Shown here: positions 19,266 through 30,270 of the stretch, piece by piece | Layout of the letters: the number at the start of each line of letters is the position of its first letter | How positions within the stretch are numbered: the first letter of the stretch is position 1 | DNA from: Skeletonema tropicum | Taxonomy: Eukaryota; Bacillariophyta; Thalassiosirophyceae; Thalassiosirales; Thalassiosiraceae | NCBI GenBank assembly: GCA_037178625.1 | Contig: JAWZXG010000025.1 | Coordinates: 358,293 to 422,292, forward strand | DNA: 64,000 nucleotides | Reading direction: 5' to 3' | Translations under genes and position numbers: made by a program | Notes under the pieces: generated by a model | Databases searched by the model: none | The model's input: the letters and a program-made list of their open reading frames with translations, nothing else | Told to the model about the DNA's origin: nothing

Positions 19266-21060
19266 ATGGCCCTCAATCTCCTAGAGAAAACCATTCTACT
19301 CGCGTTACTATTCCCACCAATTTACTCCTTCACCTTACAGACCATGCTAACCCCACGAACACCCGCCGACGTCCAACTCGAAATCAAAGACCCCGTCGAT
19401 CCCACCGCACTCACCCAATCGAAAGCCATCCTCTCCGAACTCCGTCCCTTCACCAACAATAATGACGACTCCCTCTCCTCCTCCTCCTGCAGTCCGAAGG
19501 CATTGTTAACCGTTGCCAAACGCCTAGGCGACATTCCCGCAGATGACACAAACGCATCCTACCTTGTCAGTAAGCAACAATGTCAAGAGGCCTTCGACAG
19601 TTTGTCCAACGAAGAACGACAATCGTTATTGAATATTCATCAGAGGGTCAAGTTGTTTGCCGAGGCGCAGAGAAAGAGTGTGGTGGATATGAGTATTGAG
19701 ATTCCGGGGGGGAGGGCTGGTCATTCGGTTAGTCCTTGTCGTGGTACGTGATAGTGATGTTGTGTTTTTCTTGTGATTTTCTTGTTCTGTTTGAAAAAAG
19801 GAGACAAGTGTGTACATGATGTGAAAGAGTTGTCAATGAGGAGCGCTGGAAATGAAGAAAAGATGTGCTAATGATGAATACAGTTTTATGTGTCTTCCAA
19901 CGTTCGAATGACGAAATAAATCAACTGTTGCCTTCCTACTGAGGCCATTTTTTCTTTTTGGTGTAACACTTGTTTGAATTACGTACTGCAACTGCAATTC
20001 TATCATGTACTGACCCAATCAATTTTCTCTTTGCGTATTGTATACAATCATTGGTTAATGTTGACATTACAAAACGAATAACTCGAATCACCACACACCT
20101 GCAGCTGCCGGATGCTACGCTCCCGGAGGAAGATATCCCCTCCCCTCCTCCGTCCTCATGACAGTCGTTACCGCCCGTGCGGCAGGTTGTCCATACGTCG
20201 TCCTAGCCTCACCCCGACCAGCCCCCATCACACTTGCCGCTGCCCACGTGGCTGGTGCAGACATCGTCCTTTGCGTCGGTGGTGCCCAAGCCATCGGGTG
20301 CATGGCCTACGGTATCGAGGCCTGTGACGAACTCGGTGCTGCCGAAGTACCCGCATGTGATGTCATTGTTGGGCCGGGGAATAAATGGGTAACTGCCGCA
20401 AAATCATTGGTGAATGGATATTGTGGGATTGATATGCTTGCTGGACCGAGTGAGGTGTTGGTGATTGCCGATCATACCGCCGATGCGGAGATTGTGGCGG
20501 CTGATTTGATAGCTCAGGCGGAACATGATGTTGTGGCCCGTGCGATTCTTGTGAGTACTGATGTGGATATGATTTCCAAGGTAAATGCTGAAGTAGAGCG
20601 TCAGGTGGATTGTCTCCCGGAACCGAATCGATCTACTGCCAAGGAGGCATTGACTCAATCTTTCTCGATAGTATGCAAAGATATGGATGAATGTATTGCC
20701 ATGTCGGACAAATTGGCTCCGGAGCACTTGGAAATTCAAACGGAGAATAGTCAAGAGGTGGCAGATCGATGTGCCAATTATGGTGGTTTATTCATTGGAA
20801 CTCATGCTGCTGAAGTATTGGGTGATTATGGTGCTGGACCCAATCACACATTGCCAACTGGTGGTACAGGACGTTATACTGGTGGCTTATCTGTTTTCAA
20901 CTTTTTGCGTATTAGGACTTGGATGAGAATTGACAATAAGAAGGATAGTCAGGGTATGGTTGAGGATAGTGTGAGGATGGCACGGTTGGAAGGATTAGAG
21001 GGTCATGCTAGGGCTGCTGAGGCGAGAAGTTTGACAATGACACCTGCATACAAGAAGTGA
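19266..21060 (+). CDS. HISD: Histidinol dehydrogenase, plastid-type leader
   Basis: This enzyme makes L-histidine from L-histidinol in two NAD-dependent oxidations, the last steps of histidine synthesis. Exons are 19266-19743 and 20105-21060. The 361-bp intron has a GTACGT donor and CTGCAG acceptor, and joining restores VSPCRAAGCYAPGG across the junction, as in plant enzymes. The product has 477 residues. Zn ligands and catalytic residues are all present: AQAEHD (Gln/His), APEHLE (Glu-His pair), GDYGAG (Asp), GPNHTLPT (His) and the late EGLEGH (His). The N-terminus is a hydrophobic signal-like segment ending PPIYS, then Phe, which resembles the diatom plastid bipartite leader; the location is an inference. 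Two small hairpins follow the stop codon. Confidence 0.95.
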
Positions 21061-22416
21061 TAGCACAAAAGTGTGCTACATGTGACAGCACAAAAATGTG
21101 CTCGTGCGTCACCTCGGAAATCGGCAAACAATGGATCGAAGTAGAACTAATTGCTCATTTCTTAATAGCGTTGTGTTAGATTGCCAGTCAGCTGGATTGG
21201 TATTTCTAGTAAAAGCACGTAGTGAGATGCAGACTACGTTAATCTGCTACAAAAGTTTTTGATCGTGTATTCTTCCTTTCACCTCAGTGTGTTTTCTTAT
21301 TATTCATCCACTATATGCGGTCAACAAACTCTTGTTGCCAGTACAGTCACCTCTGCAAAATCTCAACAGAGTCGAATTGAGCTACGTCGTATTCCACCAC
21401 TCATTTTCTATACGTTTTTCCATGTCATTTCCAAGAAAATGTCAACTCTCCCTCTAACCTTGTTGCTGCTGCTGAGAATCACTGTTTCCGCATTGTTATT
21501 TTCTCTCCTTCAAAACTACTGTTGATATCTTGTCATACATCATCTTGTGTTGATGGATTTGGTGTATATAAATGTGTGATTATCTTTCGTTTCAATTCTT
21601 GGTCACTCTCGTGTCTTCTTGACGACATACATATGTTGTATGCGGTTTACTACGGATGACGACATGCTCTATGCCCTTTATCGTTGCGCTTCAGCGCTTC
21701 TGGGTGTTTAAGAAGACTCAAGTATGTTGCGAAAGAACAAATTCCAGTTTCCAGTAGTAGAAGAAAAAGTTGAAGCTTCTGTCATAAGAATATTCTTCGT
21801 CGTTTCGCTCTTTTGGCAACCTGTGTAGTTATGTACGCACTACTGTGTCCACAAAAGCAACTCCTCGATCTCAAAAGCTGGACACTGCAAAATCTATCTA
21901 ATCGTAGATAATGCAATCAGAACACCATATGTCAGATAGGTGACATGTTTATGTAGGTTCGTTTGGTTAGTTGGGCTGCTTTTGTTGGTATGGTGTGGTT
22001 TTCACTTTTCACAAATATATTTTTTCAGAAAACGCAAGAACGTCACTTGAAGCAGAGTGACAATTCGCGACTCAGATCCTTTGCAAAAGTTTAGGAATTA
22101 GTATGTTCTACATGAAATGACGTACTTCGATGTCACCACGTGTTGTTGGTGTTTCCTTGAAGCGGTACTCAATACGAACGCTTATCTGAGGCAGCTGGCT
22201 GAAAAAGCAGGGCGGGGTCTTCTCTTCATTTCATGCAGGCAAATAAACTAACAGAGAGAAGAGTAAATAAAATGGTCGGTGATGTATTCAGGACAGGACG
22301 AGAGCACAAAACTCAACAACACTGAAGTTCTGTACGGCCATCATCAGGCACAGTGAAGCTTACAAGTTCCATCAGCTCAAAGGGCCATCAATCAATTATA
22401 CTACTCATAAAACACA
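21061..22416. other. 1.35 kb intergenic with two small hairpins
   Basis: Directly after the histidinol dehydrogenase stop, two near-identical stem-loops occur: TAGCACA-AAAG-TGTGCTA (about 21061-21078) and AGCACA-AAAA-TGTGCT. They sit about 25 bp apart and may be 3' UTR structures. No other gene is supported. The rest is the promoter side of the PAS-like gene. Confidence 0.5.
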
Positions 22417-23871
22417 ATGGCTTTCACCCGAGAAATATGGATTGCAGGAAGCAAAAAGGGATACGCCGCTGACATAAATAATTCATCCTCCTCTGATGAT
22501 GATGATGTCAGTAGTAGCAGTGTAAATGACGATTGCTGTGAAGAAATTACCTCATCTGCGGACACAAGCACTCAAGGAGCATCATCGTCATCACAGTTTT
22601 ACCAGGACGTGAAGCCACGTCGTAGACATAAACAACAACAACAACATGCACGATGTCATCGTCATCGTCACAAGAAGAAGTTCAAGAACATCATTCGTCA
22701 ATTACAGGGTAACACACACCCAGACATTGACTTGAGTCTAGTAAGCCTCCTAACATCCAAGGAGCATGACCGAAGACAATTCAAGAAATTGCAGAAGGCT
22801 CTGAAATTGCATCACCGTGGTGATATTCCTCTACCGGAACGTCTTCAACGTTGTTATTGTTCTCAACAGAAACAAACGAAGAACACTTCTTGCCATCATC
22901 AAGACAATAAGAATGCAATAGACGATGAGTCCTTTACATCATCGTCTTCATCATCGTCGGAGAGCGATGATAGATGCTGCAATAGTATCATCAAGACAGA
23001 ACATGCATACTCCAAGGCACTGTCAAAACCACCCAAAAATAATAACAATAACCGGCCGATTGCAGTTATTGACTATGACTCTGTACAATTTGGTCAGTTG
23101 GGATCTGTCCTTGATTCCATCTACAAGATTGGTGGCGAAGCTGGGGATGCTGATGACAAGAGTAAAAGACGAAGTTGTTTTGGTGGAGACACGTTTCTTG
23201 TGGATCGAAATGATGTCAAGTCCGCTGCCAACTTTTCTCCTCAGTCTGCTGCCTTGACAGTAGCAAGTAGTAGATCATCGGATGTTGCTGCTGTTATTGC
23301 ATCATTGAAGAATCCTTCTTCTTCTACTGATATGAAACGAAAGGGAAATCACCATGATGACCGTAGTGCCAAGAAAATCAAGTTTCATCCTGTTCCTGCT
23401 GCTGCGATGCACCACAGGACGGATACTACTACTACTACTACATTGGAGGACGCTGTTGCCTTTTCTCCGTATGCAAGAGTTCTTTTCACGGCGAGCTTTC
23501 CACAGACAGTTGTTCATATCAACGCAGCCTATGGCACATTAGTGAAAAAGGGGTTCGCCAAGCCATGTGCACTTGGTCATCCTTTCACAGCGACCAATAT
23601 GGAAAGACTGTCGCTGGAAGATTCATCTAAATTGAATGAAGAAACTGTCTCCAAGATTGTCACCAATGATCTTTGTGTTACAACCAAGAATATTAATTAT
23701 CAGCTATTCCCCATCATTTCTGGAGATGAAAGTTTCTGTGGCTATTCTCGGACTCATTGTCCCTATGAACTTGGAAAGACGGCGGAAGAAGAAGAAGATG
23801 GAAAAGATGACCGTGTGCATATGCATGTATCTCATTACCTTTTGCAAATTGAGCCCACTGCGCTCAGTTGA
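22417..23871 (+). CDS. Low-complexity protein with PAS-like C-terminal domain
   Basis: This is a single-exon product of 484 residues starting in the context ACACAATGG. The first 300 residues are dominated by Ser/Asp/His/Lys-rich segments (SSSSDDDD, QQQQHARCHRHRHKKK), suggesting a disordered and probably nuclear protein. From about residue 345 a PAS-like sequence appears: PYARVLFTASFPQTVVHINA, then AYGTLVKKG and GHPFTATNM, the usual PAS opening and PAS loop. An acidic segment lies near the end. PAS folds sense small molecules, redox or light, or bind partners. No output domain such as bZIP or kinase is visible. The function is unknown. It is convergent with the transporter gene, 83 bp away. 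Confidence 0.65.
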   Translation: MAFTREIWIAGSKKGYAADINNSSSSDDDDVSSSSVNDDCCEEITSSADTSTQGASSSSQFYQDVKPRRRHKQQQQHARCHRHRHKKKFKNIIRQLQGNTHPDIDLSLVSLLTSKEHDRRQFKKLQKALKLHHRGDIPLPERLQRCYCSQQKQTKNTSCHHQDNKNAIDDESFTSSSSSSSESDDRCCNSIIKTEHAYSKALSKPPKNNNNNRPIAVIDYDSVQFGQLGSVLDSIYKIGGEAGDADDKSKRRSCFGGDTFLVDRNDVKSAANFSPQSAALTVASSRSSDVAAVIASLKNPSSSTDMKRKGNHHDDRSAKKIKFHPVPAAAMHHRTDTTTTTTLEDAVAFSPYARVLFTASFPQTVVHINAAYGTLVKKGFAKPCALGHPFTATNMERLSLEDSSKLNEETVSKIVTNDLCVTTKNINYQLFPIISGDESFCGYSRTHCPYELGKTAEEEEDGKDDRVHMHVSHYLLQIEPTALS

Positions 23872-23954
23872 GTGGAAATGTAATGGGTGAAACAACAACA
23901 TGAATGTTTAAGAATTAATCTAGTGTACATTATTATTTAAGAAATCATCATGAG

Positions 23955-25612
23955 TTATACAAATCCTGGAAGTGTTCTTCCTTCTTCGACAATCGATTCG
24001 GATTCCACATCAACCGTCGGAGTGTCCACAGTGATATCATCATCATACCGTATTTTCGTGGCTAGAAACATCCCAATCAATGTCGCCACAGCAAAAAAGG
24101 AGTACATGAAACCTGGAGCGTCATCACCATAACTTTGAGCTAACGCTGTAGCAATTGTTGGAGAGAAACCTGCCGAAATGCAAATGCCAATGTTGTAACC
24201 GAGTGAAAAGCTCGTCAAGCGAATCTTTGGAGGGAATTTCGAAGGCAGATACGCAAAGAGTGGCCCCTGGAACAATGACTGCACTATTCCTAATGCTGTT
24301 TGTGCTAACAATGCTCCGACTGTATTTCCATGTGAAATGATCCAAACAAAAAAAGGTCCAGTGATACCCGTCAATATTGCTCCTGTGAGCATCAGCTTTG
24401 TTCTTCCAACTTTGTCAGACCACCAACCCATGAGTAATGATGATGTTTGGCCAAAAATTAATGCGGTCAAATTCACCCAGAACGCACCAGCAACTGGAGG
24501 GTTCAGGATAGTTTCCATGAACACCGCCATCCAAATGTATGTTATGTACCAACCGCACCCACCCAGCATGGGAACTAACATTGAACTGAATAACGCAGCC
24601 AAGTTTTCTTTCCTCAATGCTTCCTTTATCGGATGTTTTTGTTCTAGTTCTTGTACTCCTCCAATACTACTATTACTACTGCTCTCATGACTACTATACT
24701 CTGCTACATTTGGATTGTGTTCTTCGCCAACAAACTGAAGTAATCCTGCAACTGCAGCCATTAATATCCCAGAAAGGAAGGGTATACGCCACCCCCACGA
24801 GAGTAGCTGTTGATCTGTAAGGAATTGTCTTAAGAAGGCTCCTACCAAGTTGCCTAACATTCCACCTAGACCAGCTGCAAAGGAAACATATGCTCCATAG
24901 TAACCCCAGTGTTCTACATAAGAAAATGAGATATGTCAAGGGTTAGAAAAGGAAAAGGAAAACTCTTCTTGTGTCAAAATCTACAAGTACTGATCATATT
25001 ATTTCCGACGCTCACCTTTTGGCTTTGTTTCAACTGTATAAACAACACTTGCGGGTAGCTGCCCACCAACACTCAACCCCTGCGCCAATCGACAAATAAT
25101 CAACAACGCCGTACTCCATCCCCCAATCAAAGAATACCCGGGCAAACAACCCATAACAAACGTCGGTATCGACATACTAATCATACTCATCACCAGTGCC
25201 CTTTTTCGTCCATGCTTATCTCCGACATGTCCGGCGATTAATCCACCAAATGGTCTTGCGACGAAGGCCCCGCCGAAGACTATGTAACTGAGGAGGAGGT
25301 TGTCTTGACCGGGTGGGAAGAATACTTGGGCGATGATGTCACTGAAGAACCCGTAGAGGGCGAAATCGTACCTGTAGAGATTGATATAATATGATAATAT
25401 TATATAGTGTGTTAGCACGAGCTCATTTCACGAAGGAAATTAGAAATAAAGTAATGCTGCATGCGAACTAAAGAATTACATATCCCAAAGCAAGAAGGAG
25501 GCAAAAGAGGTACATGAACATGACGCATTGTTGATCGATCTCACCATTCGAGGACATTGCCTAGGACACCTGCGATTGTTTGTATATGACTGGTGCTGCG
25601 TTTTGCTGTCAT
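23955..25612 (-). CDS. MFS transporter, metabolite:H+ symporter type
   Basis: Three exons give a 460-residue membrane carrier: 25545-25612, 25016-25371 and 23955-24913. The first intron splits the Trp of GNVLEWYDFALYGFF, the helix-1 signature of MHS proteins such as ProP, KgtP and ShiA. The second joins KPKEHWGYYGAYVSFAAG. Other family marks are GHVGDKHGRKRAL (loop 2-3), RLAQGLSVGGQ and LGNLVGAFLR followed by LLSWGWRIPFL. About twelve membrane spans are expected. The substrate is likely an organic acid, betaine or amino acid carried with protons, but the sequence does not decide it. MHS carriers are mostly bacterial, so an old transfer is possible; the introns show long residence in this nucleus. 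Known family, inferred substrate class. Confidence 0.9.
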
Positions 25613-26143
25613 CTTTCTCTTGATCTATTTGAAGATGAGTGTTAGTTCACGGGCACCCACGTTGCTGTGGGCTGTGGTGCGCTTGATTGTAGCTTGAGCA
25701 TTGAGATTGAGCATTGAGCATCGATCTGCATCTTTTTACGTGTGTGTTCTTGGTTGTGTTTTCTGTTTTCTGGTGATTTCGTTTTCAAGATTCTAAAAGG
25801 AGGTGGGTACTTTAATGTGTATTGTGGGTAATTATTGAAAAGATCGAGGTTTTGCTTGATCATTTGTATCCAAAGAATTCATTTCATTTGCAAGATCTCA
25901 AGAGAGGGTTTCGTCTTTTGTCCCAAACTCCAAACTGTGAAGACTTACTAACTTGATTTGTACTCTGTCATCTTAATACTTATTGTACTCTGTCATCTTA
26001 ATAAAACTTTAAAAAATGTACTCTGTCATCTTACTTTATGGCAGAGGTCTTTTATTAGAAGTCCAGCAACAATACAACTTAATCTCTTCCCTGCACCCTC
26101 TCTTGCTGCTTTGCCTTCTCCATCCATCATTTATTATCTACAC
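25613..26143. other. Intergenic with three 17-bp direct repeats
   Basis: The word TGTACTCTGTCATCTTA occurs three times in direct orientation at 25959-25975, 25984-26000 and 26017-26033, just beyond the 3' end of the sorting nexin gene. They probably lie in its 3' UTR or terminator region. The remainder is the upstream region of the transporter gene. No further gene is seen. Confidence 0.6.
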
Positions 26144-27628
26144 TCAAATCATCAACATCTCCGCTTCCTTGGACAAAACACCATCATTCACACCACTACC
26201 ACCTGCACCTCCAACTCGTCCATTCACACCATCATCACCACCACCACCATTCGGAAGCAATTTATTCCATTCCACATCCAACTGCCGACTATAATCCACT
26301 TGCACACGTGCATGATTCACATACAACAGTCTCATCTCCGCATCCACACTAAGCTTAAATCGATCCATCTCACGAAACACACGCTGCGTCACCTTCTCCA
26401 ACGCCGCAAGTGCCACCTTGGATGCCTTATTCGATTCATCCAACAATTGCTGTGTGCTCACAATTTGATTTTCCGTCGTGGCTTGTGGAGAAGTTGCATT
26501 CTTTTGATTTAATTTCTCAAGCGTTGCCTGGCGGTTTTTGATTTGTTGTAAAAAGGTATTGTAGGTGATGGCATGATCCTTCCGACGTTTGAGTGCGAGA
26601 CGTGCTGCCTTGATGTTATCTTGAATTTCGTGGATGGGTTTGGATACTTTGGCGTAATTGTCGTCGTATTTTACCTTGTTGATTGCTGAGAGGGAGGCGA
26701 AGATGTTGGATATGGTCTTGAGGGAGGGATTTTTCGACTTTACATTTGAATTGTTCTTGTTGGTGCTGCTGCTGCTGCTACTGCTGCTGCCATCTTCTTC
26801 TTCAGATGTGGTCGTATCCGGATCATAAGTCTGATGCAATCCAAACAACGACTGTCCCAACTCATGCATATGCGTCGAAGTATCTTTACTAACATCCACC
26901 AAATACAACGTAGCCTTCGCCAAAGCCTTCACATGTGTCTCCAACGTGGACAAATACTGCTCCACCTCATCCATCTGTGCCGCATCGGGTATTTCTTCCA
27001 AATCCTTCCCACGTGCCACCTTGGCCTTAATCCCCGCCTTGACAAAGAAATGCTTCACTTTTTCCTTGGCCGAACTGGTAGTACCATCTTCGGAGGAAAT
27101 GAACCCCTCCATTTCTGGATGATCTTTTTTCGCTTGTTCAAACACCTCTGCGTCGGGAGAGAAAAAGGAACTAATCGAGGGAGCCCCCTCCAATTCAGGA
27201 TGTATTTGAACCCTCCGCAGAAACGCCTCACAAGACACGCGACGTTCCTCAATCAGTTCTTCACTAAATCGTTTCTCAATTTGAAACGCCTTGGTATGGG
27301 GAATGATGGGGATGATTGCCCCCGGTCGCTCCTCCTGCAGGCGTTGGAATAACCATCGGAAATCACTGTAGCGTCGACGGACGGAGGCGATCGTATCAGC
27401 GTATTGGTTGGGGCGGACGTCGATTCGGTAGAAGGTGTGGGCGTTTCGTCCCTCGCCGATTTGTTGTGGGTCGGTTACGGATAGGTGGAGGGTGCCTCCT
27501 CCTCCTGCAGGTGTGTTGTTTTCATCGAGTGTTGGCGGGGGTGCTGATGGAGGTGGACCGGAAGGGATGGAGCTGCCGCCGTCTGGGGTGTCGAAGAGCT
27601 CGGCGTTGGGGTCTATGGTTGACATCAT
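26144..27628 (-). CDS. Sorting nexin with PX and BAR-like domains
   Basis: This endosomal membrane-trafficking protein has 494 residues from the ATG at 27628 (MMSTIDPNAE). The frame is open further back to 28006, but that part is compositionally unlike the rest and looks like leader. After a Pro-rich start, the PX domain (about residues 45-165) shows TFYRIDVRP, RRRYSDFRWLFQRL, then IIPIIPHTK and RRVSCEAFLRR, matching phosphatidylinositol-3-phosphate-binding PX domains. The C-terminal half is a predicted coiled/helical BAR (Vps5-like) region broken by an acidic/Ser run (EEEDGSSSSSSSS). Family members dimerise and tubulate endosomes in recycling or retromer. It is divergent with the SWEET gene over a 448-bp shared promoter. 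Confidence 0.88.
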   Translation of the reverse strand: MMSTIDPNAELFDTPDGGSSIPSGPPPSAPPPTLDENNTPAGGGGTLHLSVTDPQQIGEGRNAHTFYRIDVRPNQYADTIASVRRRYSDFRWLFQRLQEERPGAIIPIIPHTKAFQIEKRFSEELIEERRVSCEAFLRRVQIHPELEGAPSISSFFSPDAEVFEQAKKDHPEMEGFISSEDGTTSSAKEKVKHFFVKAGIKAKVARGKDLEEIPDAAQMDEVEQYLSTLETHVKALAKATLYLVDVSKDTSTHMHELGQSLFGLHQTYDPDTTTSEEEDGSSSSSSSSTNKNNSNVKSKNPSLKTISNIFASLSAINKVKYDDNYAKVSKPIHEIQDNIKAARLALKRRKDHAITYNTFLQQIKNRQATLEKLNQKNATSPQATTENQIVSTQQLLDESNKASKVALAALEKVTQRVFREMDRFKLSVDAEMRLLYVNHARVQVDYSRQLDVEWNKLLPNGGGGDDGVNGRVGGAGGSGVNDGVLSKEAEMLMI

Positions 27629-28076
27629 CCTTATCCTTGGTGACGGTGTAATGGTACAATAATGGACGGCTCCAACTGCTCCAATCTTGTGGATATCTTC
27701 CCAGCAAAGAAAAATTTGAGCTTCATCGTGATAAGTAGATGAACGTTGAACGCGTGCTGTGCACGAGTCGGTCGCCCGGTCCCGCAAAAGTAAGTCCCGA
27801 TCTAGGTACCGTGCGCTGCTCTCCTGCAAAATTTCCATTGGCCCGCCAAAAATCTTTGCTTTGATCTTCGCACTTTGCAAGTCCTTGCGGCAGTAGGCGG
27901 CGCAGTGTGGTCCGATGATGTTGTCTTGCTTCATAATAATGTTGCAATAGCTACTACCTCTATTCTCTAGAGAGAGAGAAAGACAACTAAACCAAAACAA
28001 TTTCAATTGGAGTCTCCTACGCCGACTATTGATTGGTCATCATCTATCGTATCCTCTACATCTACTATCGACAACC
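27629..28076. promoter_or_regulatory. Shared divergent promoter region
   Basis: This 448-bp stretch separates the start codons of the sorting nexin (minus) and SWEET-like (plus) genes, so it must hold both promoters and leaders. No clear core motif could be assigned. Confidence 0.5.
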
Positions 28077-28742
28077 ATGATGCAATCATCATTCCTAACA
28101 CTCTGCGGCACACTCGCCCCCTACTGCGGAGTACTCTGCTTCCTCGCACCCCTACCCACAATCCTCCAAGTTGCACGTGACAAATCCACCGGAGCCCTCC
28201 CACTCTTACCCTACTCCTCCATGATTAGCAACAGTTTCGTTTGGGTGATGTACGGTATATTAAAGAATCTACCCTCTGTGTACATGTCGAATGGAGTGGG
28301 TGTCATTCTGGGCACGTACTATTTCCGAATGTATGTGAGATATTGTACAGTAATGGGAGCAGTGAAACAAATTAGGGTGCATGTGAGGGGAGCAGCTTGT
28401 ATAATAGTGGGGAATGTGTGTTTGGCACAGATTTTAGAGAAGGATGTGGCAGCGGATATTATTGGGAGGGAGGGAGTGTTTTATTGTGTGGTATTATTTG
28501 CTAGTCCATTGGTGGCTTTGAAACATGTCCTGGAGACCAAATCTGCTGCATCCATTCCTTTACCGTTTACAATTGCGTGTTTTGTGAATTGTTTGTGTTG
28601 GTCGGTGACGGGATGGTTTACAATGAAGGATTTTAATATTTTCTTTCCGAATTTGTTGGGGTTGAGTTGTGCTTGTGCACAGCTTGGATTGAAGGGAGTG
28701 TATGGCGATGGGCGAGGGAAGGGGGCTGGTTTGCCAAAGTGA
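28077..28742 (+). CDS. SWEET (MtN3/saliva) sugar transporter
   Basis: This small membrane carrier has 221 residues from the ATG at 28077; the upstream 16 codons of open frame are likely leader. SWEETs are seven-helix uniporters that move mono- or disaccharides across plasma or vacuole membranes. Two MtN3 triple-helix repeats are visible. The first has LCFLAPLPTILQVARDKSTG, LPYSSMISNSFVWVMYG and GVGVILGTYYF. The second has FASPLVALKHVLETKSAAS, LPFTIACFVNCLCWS and FFPNLLGLSCACAQL. Pro in helices 1 and 5 and the Asn residues facing the pore are retained. The C-terminus is short and basic. It is convergent with the PDZ gene. The substrate is not predictable. Confidence 0.92.
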   Translation: MMQSSFLTLCGTLAPYCGVLCFLAPLPTILQVARDKSTGALPLLPYSSMISNSFVWVMYGILKNLPSVYMSNGVGVILGTYYFRMYVRYCTVMGAVKQIRVHVRGAACIIVGNVCLAQILEKDVAADIIGREGVFYCVVLFASPLVALKHVLETKSAASIPLPFTIACFVNCLCWSVTGWFTMKDFNIFFPNLLGLSCACAQLGLKGVYGDGRGKGAGLPK

Positions 28743-29004
28743 GTAATAATTGATGATGATGATGAGTGTACATTAGTGTAGAAGTCGTGTAAATTACATT
28801 GTTTATGACACAACATATCTCTTATTTCACTTTTGGATCTTGATCACGTTAATCTACTTAGGACATGAATGGATGGAACGCTTGCATTGAACATATTCGT
28901 TATATCTGTTGATTGCTCTTTCCATAGACATCAGGCGTAACAAAACGTGTAGACTAACGGTACCATAACAGAAACATCTAATAGCGCACGCACGAACTAA
29001 CCAC

Positions 29005-30270
29005 CTAGGTAAACATTCGCTTCCTAAGGAATGACACATGCACTCTCTTGCCACTCATACTCTTTAGCGCATTCCCAACAACGCCAACTTCCGCACTCGA
29101 GACATCTTCACCATTCAAACGAAGAATGATATCACCCATCTGTAGAGCATTGCCCATCTCAAATGGAACACGTGAAACTGATGGTCCAAGATGACTTGAC
29201 GTGAGGAAGATACTGTCTCCAATCGGGATGTTCACTAGAGCCGCGTTCGACTGCCATTTGTAATTGGAAGATGCCTTCTCTGCCGAATCATCATTTGAAG
29301 AAGAGTCGACAAGATCCGGAATACTCTCACCATACAGGACATCATCCTCTTGCGAAGTTAGGTTTGGTCTCTCGTTCACAAGCTCCCCACGATTGGAGCC
29401 AAAGTATTTGGCTCGCAGCTCCTGGGATGGAACGTAGTGAGGTTTCTTGATCTGATGACGTTTCAACGGACGAGTGCGAGAGACTGCGATGGTATCACCT
29501 CCCGAATCCTTTCGGCGCAAGAACTCTTCCCTCCGTTGTCTAATCAACGACGCTTTTGCGCATGGTGCGGTGGCTGCTCCCTTCTTTGGAGAGGACAATA
29601 CGCTGGCTTTGGTGGGACTTTTCTTATCTTCAAACGTGTATGACACATCATCGCTCGTAATCGAGAGGGATTCACTCAAGTTTCCGTCACCGTAAGCGTA
29701 AGGTACTGCTGTCGACGCTGGCTTCTTCGTTCTCCTGCTCTTCCTTGTTCGGCTTCGACTGCGCCTCTCTCGGCGTGACCTGACCTCTTCAAAGCTGCTC
29801 CACGAATCGTCGTCAGAATACTCTTCCCCATAAAGGCCAATACATCCTTGATTACAGAGAGCTGAAGCATACATGTCTGCCTTGTCTAACGCCTTCACCA
29901 TGAGTATATCCAACTTGCTCTTCCTCCAAACACGTTCTGAAACTTCATCACTATCATATCCATCGATATCACTATCTTCAGTCTCTGGTGCGATGAGTCG
30001 TTGGAGAGTGTGATTAGCATGAACTGCCATCGATTGACCAAATCTTTGTATTCCTGACGCATTTCGGCTAATCTCATCCAAGAAGGTAATCCTTTTGCTG
30101 CCTCCTCTTCCCCTCGTCCTCGCTTTCTTCCTATCACTCGGTGGAAAGATGAACGAAGAGTTGTCGGGTGAAGTCGCTCCCATGAATCCGTCTTCGTTGT
30201 CCGAGTCGTAGGGGCTGCAAACGATTCGGACTAGTGGTGGTGGAGTTGGAGGCATCGTTTCGGAAGTCAT
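29005..30270 (-). CDS. PDZ-domain protein with basic/acidic linker
   Basis: This is a single-exon protein of 421 residues. Residues 1-340 are largely disordered, with acidic patches (DSDNEDG, EDSDIDGYDSDE) and an Arg/Ser-rich segment (RRERRSRSRTRKSRR) that resembles SR-type nuclear or RNA-associated regions. The C-terminal 75 residues look like a PDZ domain: LGPSVSRVPFEMGNALQMGD, then IILRLNGEDVSS and SGKRVHVSFLRK, covering the peptide-binding fold's middle strands and its GD-I-L-x-x-N-G motif. No protease or kinase domain is present. It is probably an adaptor whose partners are unknown. Confidence 0.72.
   Translation of the reverse strand: MTSETMPPTPPPLVRIVCSPYDSDNEDGFMGATSPDNSSFIFPPSDRKKARTRGRGGSKRITFLDEISRNASGIQRFGQSMAVHANHTLQRLIAPETEDSDIDGYDSDEVSERVWRKSKLDILMVKALDKADMYASALCNQGCIGLYGEEYSDDDSWSSFEEVRSRRERRSRSRTRKSRRTKKPASTAVPYAYGDGNLSESLSITSDDVSYTFEDKKSPTKASVLSSPKKGAATAPCAKASLIRQRREEFLRRKDSGGDTIAVSRTRPLKRHQIKKPHYVPSQELRAKYFGSNRGELVNERPNLTSQEDDVLYGESIPDLVDSSSNDDSAEKASSNYKWQSNAALVNIPIGDSIFLTSSHLGPSVSRVPFEMGNALQMGDIILRLNGEDVSSAEVGVVGNALKSMSGKRVHVSFLRKRMFT

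Noticed and set aside
24300..24820. Plus-strand frames across the transporter gene
   Set aside because: They are antisense shadows of a well-supported three-exon carrier.
27629..28006. N-terminal extension of the sorting nexin
   Set aside because: It has no domain, differs in composition and overlaps the divergent promoter. The ATG at 27628 with a Pro-rich start fits the family better.
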